A stretch of DNA of 9,491 nucleotides from Pseudofrankia asymbiotica (lineage in GTDB: Bacteria > Actinomycetota > Actinomycetes > Frankiales > Frankiaceae): assembly GCF_001983105.1 (NCBI RefSeq), contig NZ_MOMC01000008.1, positions 270,576 to 280,066 on the forward strand, written 5' to 3'. Position numbers and translations under genes: made by a program. Below the pieces are notes generated by a model, which saw only the letters and a list, made by a program, of their open reading frames with translations, ran no database searches and had not been told where the DNA came from. Positions 4,807-9,491 of the stretch are shown here, piece by piece (positions within the stretch are counted from its first letter, which is position 1; every line of letters starts with the position of its first letter).

Positions 4807-5790
4807 TCACTGGCTCTGCCTCCTCGCGAGTCTGGGCGGTGTCACCCGCGCGGCGGGCATGGTGAGGTCGGCCATGGCGGTGGTCCCCCGCAGGCGGGCG
4901 CCGGCCAGGTGGCCATCGGCGAGCCGGCGGCCGGCGCCCGATCCGAACAGAGCGGTGAGCAGCCTTGCCGGGTCACCGATGGCGTCGATCCGGTAGGGCG
5001 AGGCCACGGGCTGGAAGCCGACGAGGATCGCCTCTCCCGCGGTGCGGATCGCGCTCGTCGGCGAGAGCCGGACACCACCCACGGTGATCGCGCGGGCACC
5101 GCCGCTCCACAGCGCGTTGACGAGATCCGCCAGATCGTGATCGGCGAGCTGCCCGGCGCCACGCTCACCCGATGCCGCCCCACCGGACTGGCCTGACTGG
5201 CCGGGCGAGGCGCTGGCGGGTTGGCCCGGTGTGGCGTCGACGAGCTCGACGCGCAGTCCGGGACCGCCCGCCGGGCGGGCGGCGGCCGCGGGCTCGAGCG
5301 CTCCCAGCGCCGAGGTGACGGAGCGCTGCTCCCCCTCGCCGAGCGCGAGCGCGGCCCTGGCCGCGTCGACGTCGGCCCGCAGCGTCCGTGCCCGGCCGGT
5401 CAGCGTGTCGACGTCGGCGGCACGGCGGTCACGCTCGGTGGCCAGCGCCGCGTCCGCGTGTGCCCTGGCGGGCGCGCCGGCCCGCCAGGTGCCGGCCGCG
5501 TCGGCCAGCAGCAGCCCGACGGCCGCGGCCAGAGCGACCATGATCAGCCGCATCGGTCGGTGGCGGACCGGCGCGGCGGCGCGCGCCGCCGCGGGCCCGC
5601 CGGTGGCCTCGGCCGGGCCGGCGGGCCGGGCCCGGCGCGCGCGGGCCGCGCGGTAGGCCGGATCCAGCGCGCCAGCGGCCACCGCGGCGAGCGGGCCGGC
5701 GGCCCGCGACCTGGACGCCGGCGTGGTCCCGCGAGCCCGGAGGCCCGGTCCAGGGGTCAGGGCCGATCCGGGCGCGTGCACACCGGGCAT
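4807..5790 (-). CDS. DUF881 membrane-anchored protein (Rv1823 type), first paralogue
   Basis: Of 327 aa from ATG 5790. An Arg/Ala/Pro-rich cytoplasmic tail contains GALDPAYRAA, a segment characteristic of the upstream DUF881 paralogue. One membrane span follows at about 81-98 (LIMVALAAAVGLLLADAA), then a charged helical stalk (about 110-160) and the DUF881 domain: GPGLRVELVDATPG, HDLADLVNALWSGGARAITVGGVRLS, and SPYRIDAIGDPARLLTALF near the end. A Gly/Ser/Gln-rich insertion (PASASPGQSGQSGG) interrupts the domain after its first strand. Function is unknown; the tail/span/stalk/domain layout resembles septal scaffold proteins. Start choice: ATG 5790 has GGTGAG just upstream, closely overlapping; GTG 5796 and GTG 5826 are in frame and cannot be excluded. 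Its stop is 7 nt before sbp, so the three genes form one unit that probably begins in the 264-nt spacer upstream. Confidence 0.85.
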   Translation of the reverse strand: MPGVHAPGSALTPGPGLRARGTTPASRSRAAGPLAAVAAGALDPAYRAARARRARPAGPAEATGGPAAARAAAPVRHRPMRLIMVALAAAVGLLLADAAGTWRAGAPARAHADAALATERDRRAADVDTLTGRARTLRADVDAARAALALGEGEQRSVTSALGALEPAAAARPAGGPGLRVELVDATPGQPASASPGQSGQSGGAASGERGAGQLADHDLADLVNALWSGGARAITVGGVRLSPTSAIRTAGEAILVGFQPVASPYRIDAIGDPARLLTALFGSGAGRRLADGHLAGARLRGTTAMADLTMPAARVTPPRLARRQSQ

Positions 5791-6054
5791 TCTCACCGAC
5801 GCCGATGCCACTGGCGCGCAGCCCACCCGCGCGGGTACGCGGCCGTGTCGGCGCCCTCACCGTCAGCGGCCCGCCCCGCAAGCCCCCGAACCCCGCCCAC
5901 ACCACACCAGCCCGACAACCGGGGCCACCACCAACCGGAGACCTCGCCCACCCCACGCCAGACCGGCCGTGGGAGTCCCGCCGGTTCGGCCCCCGGCTCC
6001 GGTCCCGAATGGGCCAGACCTTCGGAACCAGCCAGACCGGAACCGGCGCGGGCG
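5791..6054. other. Spacer between the nucleotidyltransferase and DUF881 genes
   Basis: No gene seen. The right end holds 3'-flank copy B and its closing stem. The left two thirds are C/A-rich on the plus strand, like the gcvH-garA interval. A 12-bp palindrome ACCCGCGCGGGT (5825-5836) lies just upstream of the DUF881 start. A promoter for the DUF881-sbp unit may be here, but I see no convincing -35/-10 pair. Confidence 0.6.
5974..6048 (-). repeat. 3'-flank repeat behind the nucleotidyltransferase gene, copy B; stem-forming
   Basis: AGTCCCGCCGGTTCGG ... CTTCGGAACCAG ... CCGGAACCGGCG, the counterpart of 2914-2982. Its ends CGCCGGTTC (5979-5987) and GAACCGGCG (6040-6048) are perfectly complementary over 9 bp, and an inner GGTCCC/GGGCC stem around GAAT is possible. 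It begins 6 nt after the stop, so it could serve as a structured transcript end. Confidence 0.5.
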
Positions 6055-8610
6055 TCAGTGGCGGCTGTGAGGGCCGTACTGGCCGTGGGACGCGGACGCG
6101 CGGTCGCGGTGGTCGGCCTCGACGACGGCGGCCCAGTGGCGCAGCAGGGCGCGGGCCTCGTCGCGGTCTCCGGCCTCGGCCCACAGGTGGGTGACCGCCT
6201 CGGCCGGGTCGGGCAGCACCAGCACCCACGCCCCGTCCGGGCGTACCACCCGCACCCCGTCGGTCGTGTCGATGACGTGCCCGGCGGCCAGGTCGACGGA
6301 CTCGACGACCCGGCGCATCACCGTCCCCTTGGCCGCCCAGGGCGTCGGCACCGCGCGGCGCACGACCGCGACCGGCGGGATCCGCGCGTCGATCGCGGAC
6401 AGGGTCAGCCGGGTCCGCGCCACCAGCGAGAGCAGCCGGACGAACGCCGCGAGCCCGTCGAGCGCCGCGCCGAACTCGGGCACGACGAACCCGCCGCGCC
6501 CGTCGGCGGCGAACACCACCCGCCCGTCGCGGGCCACCCGGGGCAGGTCCGCGGCCGACAGCGACGTGCGGCGCACCGTCAGGCCGTGGAACTGGGTGAC
6601 CTGGTCGGCGACCAGCGTGGTCGTGACCGGCACGGCCACCTCGCCGCCCCGGTTCTCGGCGGCGACCAGGTCGAGGAATACCAGCAGCGCCCGGTCGTCG
6701 TCGATCAGGTCGCCCCGCTCGTCGACGATGGTGATCCGCTCGCCCACCTGGTCGAAGCGGACCCCGAACGCCGCCCGGGAACTCGCGACCAGCTCGCCGA
6801 GCCGCTCCACGGCGCGGCGGCGCTGCCCCTCGGTGTGGGTGGTGACGGTGTCGTCGAGGCGGTTGTTGACGGTGAGCACGTCGACGCCGAGGCGGCCGAG
6901 CAGGGTGGGCAGCACCAGCGAGGCGGCGCCGCCGGACGGGTCGAGGACGACCTTCAGGTCGGCCTCCGCGACGCCGGAGGTGTCGACCCGGTCGAGCAGG
7001 TCCTGGGTGTAGCGGCCGGCGGTGCGCGCCGGCAGCCGTAGGTCGCCGATCTCGCCGGCGAAGGCGCGGCGGAACTCCTGGCGGGAGAACACCCGGTCCA
7101 CCTTGCGCTGCATCGCGGGCGACAGGTCGTCCCCGTCCGCGTCGAGGAAGACGATGTCGATCCGCTCGGGGTCGCCCTCGGTGGTGCGCAGAATCACCCC
7201 GCCGGCGGCGTCCGACGTGCGCACGTCGAAGCGGGCGACCGGCATCGCCGCGACCTCCAGGTCACGGACGTTGATCGCGCTCGTGGTGAGCGCGCTGATC
7301 ACCGCGCGCTTGAGCGCCCGGGCCGCGCGGGAGCCGTCGCGGGCGGTGGTGACGGTCGCGCCCTTGCGCAGCGTGGTCGCGTAGGCGGCGGCGAGCCGGA
7401 CGGCCAGCTCCGGGGTGATCTCGGCGTTGATCAGGCCGGAGACGCCGCGCGGGCCGAACAGCGACCGCTGCCCGCGCGACTCCCAGATGACCGACGTGTT
7501 GACGACCGCGCCGGCCTCGATCGTCTTGTACGGGTAGACCCGCACGTCGTGGGAGACGAACGCCTCCTCCTCGACGACGCAGGCCTCGGCGACGACGGCG
7601 CCCTCCTCGACCCGGGCGGCGCGGCGCACGTCGGTGCCCTTGCCGATGACGCAGCCGCGCAGGTTGGTCCGCACGCCGATGAGCGCGTTGTCGCCGACCA
7701 CGGCCCGGTGCAGGAAGGCACCCTGCTTGATGACCACGTTGCTGCCGACGACGGTGAACTCGCGCAGCTCCGCGCCGGCCTCGACCTTGGAGTAGTCGCC
7801 GACGACGAGCGGGCCCTTGAGCACCGCGTCCGGGTGGACGTCGGCGTCCTCGCCGATCCACACCCCCGGCGAGACCTCGAAGCCGCCGATCTCGACGTCG
7901 ACCTGCTGGTTGAGGACGTCGGCCTGGACCCGCTGGAAGCTGGCGATCGTGCCGACGTCCTCCCAGTAGCCGGACACGACGTGCCCGAAGACGGGGGCGC
8001 CGGCGGCGACCAGGCGGGGGAACACGTCGGCGGACCAGTCGACCGGCTCGCCGGACGGGACATGGTCGAACACCTCCGGCTCCATGACGTAGATGCCGGT
8101 GTTGACCGTGTCGGAGAAGACCTGGCCCCAGGTCGGCTTCTCCAGGAAGCGGGAGATCCGGCCGTCCTCGCCGGCGATGACGATGCCGAACTCCAGCGGG
8201 TCCGGCACCGACTTGAGGGCGACGGTGACCAGGGCCCCGTTCTTGCGGTGCTCGGCGACGAGCTCGGTCAGGTCGATGTCGGTGAGCGCGTCGCCACTGA
8301 TCACCAGGAACTGCTCGTCGCGCAACGCCACCTCGGCGTTCTTCACGCTGCCGGCGGTACCCAGCGGCGTCGACTCGGTGGCGTACGACAGGTGCATGCC
8401 GAGCTCGTCGCCGTCGCCGAAGTAGGTGCGCACCATGGCGGCGAGGAACTGGACGGTCACCACCGTCTCGTCGAAGCCGTGCCGCTTGAGCAGTCGCAGG
8501 ACGTGCTCCATGATCGGCCGGTTGACGACCGGGAGCAGCGGCTTGGGCGCGTTCGCGGTCAGCGGCCGCAGCCGGGTGCCCTCCCCGCCGGCCATCACCA
8601 CCGCTCTCAC
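6055..8610 (-). CDS. Mannose-1-phosphate guanylyltransferase fused to a degenerate phosphomannomutase domain
   Basis: An 851-aa cytoplasmic enzyme expected to make GDP-mannose from mannose-1-phosphate and GTP for envelope mannolipids. Residues 1-235 are the nucleotidyltransferase: AGGEGTRLRPLT (7-18), PKPLLPV (22-28), SGD (105-107), EKP (157-159), NTGIYV (170-175), GYWEDVGT (214-221). Residues 245-375 are left-handed beta-helix hexapeptide repeats. From about 385 the fold is phosphohexomutase-like but lacks the usual catalytic motifs: the phosphoserine loop is TARDGSRA (422-429), the metal loop D490-A-D-G-D494 keeps three Asp but lacks the following Arg, and no G-E-x-S-G-H sugar loop is visible. 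The domain order matches the roughly 830-aa Streptomyces protein. Start GTG 8610 has GGGAGG 6 nt upstream and overlaps the pgsA-like stop by 4 bp (GTGA), so translation is coupled. Glucose-1-phosphate or another NTP as substrate cannot be excluded. Confidence 0.85.
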   Translation of the reverse strand: MRAVVMAGGEGTRLRPLTANAPKPLLPVVNRPIMEHVLRLLKRHGFDETVVTVQFLAAMVRTYFGDGDELGMHLSYATESTPLGTAGSVKNAEVALRDEQFLVISGDALTDIDLTELVAEHRKNGALVTVALKSVPDPLEFGIVIAGEDGRISRFLEKPTWGQVFSDTVNTGIYVMEPEVFDHVPSGEPVDWSADVFPRLVAAGAPVFGHVVSGYWEDVGTIASFQRVQADVLNQQVDVEIGGFEVSPGVWIGEDADVHPDAVLKGPLVVGDYSKVEAGAELREFTVVGSNVVIKQGAFLHRAVVGDNALIGVRTNLRGCVIGKGTDVRRAARVEEGAVVAEACVVEEEAFVSHDVRVYPYKTIEAGAVVNTSVIWESRGQRSLFGPRGVSGLINAEITPELAVRLAAAYATTLRKGATVTTARDGSRAARALKRAVISALTTSAINVRDLEVAAMPVARFDVRTSDAAGGVILRTTEGDPERIDIVFLDADGDDLSPAMQRKVDRVFSRQEFRRAFAGEIGDLRLPARTAGRYTQDLLDRVDTSGVAEADLKVVLDPSGGAASLVLPTLLGRLGVDVLTVNNRLDDTVTTHTEGQRRRAVERLGELVASSRAAFGVRFDQVGERITIVDERGDLIDDDRALLVFLDLVAAENRGGEVAVPVTTTLVADQVTQFHGLTVRRTSLSAADLPRVARDGRVVFAADGRGGFVVPEFGAALDGLAAFVRLLSLVARTRLTLSAIDARIPPVAVVRRAVPTPWAAKGTVMRRVVESVDLAAGHVIDTTDGVRVVRPDGAWVLVLPDPAEAVTHLWAEAGDRDEARALLRHWAAVVEADHRDRASASHGQYGPHSRH

Positions 8611-9230
8611 GGCGAGCCTCCCGCGGGGGACGGCCGGCCTCGCGCGGCCTGCCGGCGGGCGCGGGCGACGCCGGCGACCTGGAAGGCGTACAGCAGCCCG
8701 GCCCACCAGTACAGCGCGATCCCCCAGACCGCGAACGCCCAGCCGAGCGGGCGGACCACCGTCGAGACCGTCCCGTGGCCGTCGGCGAGCAGCAGCAGCG
8801 GGAACGCGTAGAGCAGGTTGAAGGTGGCCGCCTTGCCCAGGTAGTGCACCGGAAGCGCGGTGCCGAGCCCCAGGCGGCGCATCGGGATGAGCAGCAGGGT
8901 GATGAACACGTCTCGGCCGACGATCGCCACCAACAACCACCAGGGAATGATCCCCCGGATGGCGAGGGCCACGATGGTCGCGAGGATGTAGAGCCGGTCG
9001 GCGAGCGGGTCGAGCAGGATTCCCAGGCGGCTGGTCTGGCCCAGGGCCCGCGCGAGCCGGCCGTCGAGATAGTCGCTGATGCCGGCGAAGACCAGGATGC
9101 CCAGCGCCACCCAGTCGGCGTGCGGGCCGAGCACGAGCCACAGGAAGACCGGTACACCGAGCAGGCGCAGCGCGGACAGCAGGTTCGGGATGGTCCAGAT
9201 CCGGTCGCTGGGGGCGGCGGCGCTCGTCAT
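8607..9230 (-). CDS. CDP-alcohol phosphatidyltransferase (PgsA-like membrane protein)
   Basis: A 207-aa polytopic membrane enzyme that joins a CDP-diacylglycerol-derived phosphatidyl group to an alcohol. The family signature D-x2-D-G-x2-A-R-x8-G-x3-D-x3-D is complete: D53, D56, G57, A60, R61, G70, D74, D78, within SDYLDGRLAR and GILLDPLADR. About six hydrophobic segments are seen (roughly 21-35, 39-52, 81-97, 98-116, 134-149, 163-187), normal for the family. The N-terminal IPNLLSALRLLGVP is typical of glycerophosphate- and inositol-type enzymes. It is syntenic with M. tuberculosis Rv1822 (pgsA2), whose substrate is not settled, so I give no substrate. ATG 9230 has GGAGG 9 nt upstream; another ATG at 9237 starts a different frame. 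The overlap with the next gene suggests an operon in which phospholipid and mannosyl-donor synthesis are expressed together. Confidence 0.92.
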   Translation of the reverse strand: MTSAAAPSDRIWTIPNLLSALRLLGVPVFLWLVLGPHADWVALGILVFAGISDYLDGRLARALGQTSRLGILLDPLADRLYILATIVALAIRGIIPWWLLVAIVGRDVFITLLLIPMRRLGLGTALPVHYLGKAATFNLLYAFPLLLLADGHGTVSTVVRPLGWAFAVWGIALYWWAGLLYAFQVAGVARARRQAARGRPSPAGGSP

Positions 9231-9266
9231 GCGACATTTCCTCCCCTCAGCGGCGACCTGCCGGCA

Positions 9267-9272
9267 AGATTA
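9267..9272 (-). promoter_or_regulatory. Possible -10 box for the pgsA-like operon
   Basis: TAATCT on the minus strand lies about 37 bp upstream of the ATG. The hexamers at 17-18 bp further upstream (ATTTCC, CATTTC) are poor -35 boxes. The left arm of the 9281-9355 inverted repeat falls in the spacer between these boxes, so the repeat could affect promoter use. Confidence 0.25.
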
Positions 9273-9280
9273 CGGGCCAA

Positions 9281-9355
9281 AGGAGACGCGGAAATGTCCT
9301 GCCCGCGTCGGGCACACGCGTACCATGGCGCGCCCGGCAGATCGGCGCGTCTCCT
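9281..9355. repeat. 10-bp inverted repeat flanking a possible small ORF
   Basis: AGGAGACGCG (9281-9290) and CGCGTCTCCT (9346-9355) are perfect complements 55 nt apart. The left arm contains the AGGAG that would be the ribosome site for an ORF at 9294-9365 on the plus strand, so pairing in RNA would mask it. Confidence 0.5.
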
Positions 9356-9365
9356 GAACGCATGA
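9294..9365 (+). CDS. Possible small ORF, 23 aa, divergent from the pgsA-like gene
   Basis: An ATG with AAAGGAG 8 nt upstream opens a 23-residue frame reading MSCPRRAHAYHG and then APGRSARLLNA. I recognise no family. It would be the only plus-strand gene in the window. The good ribosome site and its possible masking by the 9346-9355 arm are what make it more than a chance frame; the composition is Arg/Ala-rich as in random high-GC DNA. It could be a leader peptide, but no following gene is visible within the window. Confidence 0.2.
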   Translation: MSCPRRAHAYHGAPGRSARLLNA

Positions 9366-9443
9366 CGCTAGTCGATGACCATGCACGCGGGCACGGCGAG
9401 GGCGAGCGAGGCAGCGCGCCCGACCGCGGGCGGAACGTGAAGA

Positions 9444-9467
9444 ACCCCGGTCCAGGCGGACCGGGGT
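9444..9467. terminator. Terminator-like perfect hairpin near the right edge
   Basis: ACCCCGGTCC-AGGC-GGACCGGGGT is a perfect 10-bp stem with a 4-nt loop. No T-run follows on either strand. It lies 214 bp upstream of the pgsA-like start and probably ends transcription of a gene beyond the right edge, although the direction cannot be told from the sequence. Confidence 0.65.
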
Positions 9468-9491
9468 CGAGGCGTCCGGCGGACGGCGGCG

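Larger units (their letters stand above)
9231..9491. other. Upstream region of the pgsA-like gene
   Basis: 261 nt to the window edge. It holds the pgsA-like ribosome site (GGAGG, 9240-9244), a weak promoter candidate, a 10-bp inverted repeat with 55-nt spacing, a small hairpin GCCCG-CGT-CGGGC (9301-9313), a possible 23-codon ORF on the plus strand, and a terminator-like hairpin at 9444-9467. No longer gene is visible, and nothing recognisable is cut by the right edge. Confidence 0.6.

Noticed and set aside
5221..7041. 606-codon plus-strand frame, and other long plus-strand frames at 138-1502, 3016-4179 and 7549-8811
   Set aside because: All lie antisense to well-supported minus-strand genes, have Arg/Gly/Pro-biased products, and match no family. 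They are typical antisense frames of high-GC coding DNA.
6055..9237. One 1,060-codon frame joining the nucleotidyltransferase with upstream codons across the pgsA-like gene
   Set aside because: The protein family begins at V-R-A-V-V-M-A-G-G (8610), which has its own ribosome site. The upstream 209 codons are an antiphase reading of a clearly genuine transferase gene.
1..9491. tRNA, rRNA, insertion sequence, attachment site or phage gene
   Set aside because: I looked for cloverleaf ends, T-loop consensus, transposase motifs and terminal inverted repeats with target duplications and found none that held up. The gene content is conserved chromosomal backbone.

Overview
The window is a compact, very GC-rich stretch in which every gene I can support lies on the minus strand. 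The start codons (mostly GTG), the gene families and the gene order point to a high-GC actinobacterium. A Frankia-like organism is plausible, but I infer this from general style and not from any species marker. The order, read 5'->3' on the minus strand (right to left), is: CDP-alcohol phosphatidyltransferase (pgsA-like) - mannose-1-phosphate guanylyltransferase fused to a phosphomannomutase-like domain - DUF881 protein - small basic protein (DUF1290, sbp) - second DUF881 protein - gcvH - garA-type FHA protein - MerR regulator (ftsR type) - first codons of a bifunctional nuclease (DUF151). Apart from the nucleotidyltransferase, this is the order known from Mycobacterium tuberculosis Rv1822-Rv1829.

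Layout by position: 1-40 is the start of the DUF151 nuclease, running off the left edge. 41-548 is a leader/terminator region with a strong hairpin terminator after ftsR, a 16-bp perfect palindrome and a candidate promoter. 549-1400 is ftsR and 1417-1965 is garA, 16 nt apart. 1966-3000 is an unusually long (about 1 kb) non-coding, repeat- and hairpin-rich interval. 3001-3396 is gcvH. 3451-5790 holds DUF881 / sbp / DUF881, almost without gaps. 5791-6054 is a spacer with a structured 3' flank. 6055-8610 is the fused nucleotidyltransferase, overlapping the pgsA-like gene (8607-9230) by 4 bp. 9231-9491 is upstream DNA with hairpins, a weak promoter candidate and a possible 23-residue ORF on the other strand.

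How the genes may work together: the right part links phospholipid head-group chemistry with GDP-mannose supply for cell-envelope glycolipids. The middle part encodes three membrane proteins of the kind associated with actinobacterial division and envelope. The left part carries the glycine-cleavage lipoyl carrier, the kinase-controlled FHA switch of 2-oxoglutarate/glutamate metabolism, and a regulator whose family controls ftsZ. The genes themselves are conserved and I see no new enzyme system. The less ordinary content is between genes: four copies of a short GGMGCGAAG-centred element at 117/117/108-bp spacing, two of which sit in the loops of long hairpins; a set of three complementary arms that can form mutually exclusive stems; a shared 3'-flanking sequence behind gcvH and the nucleotidyltransferase; and operator-like inverted repeats ahead of garA and the nuclease gene.
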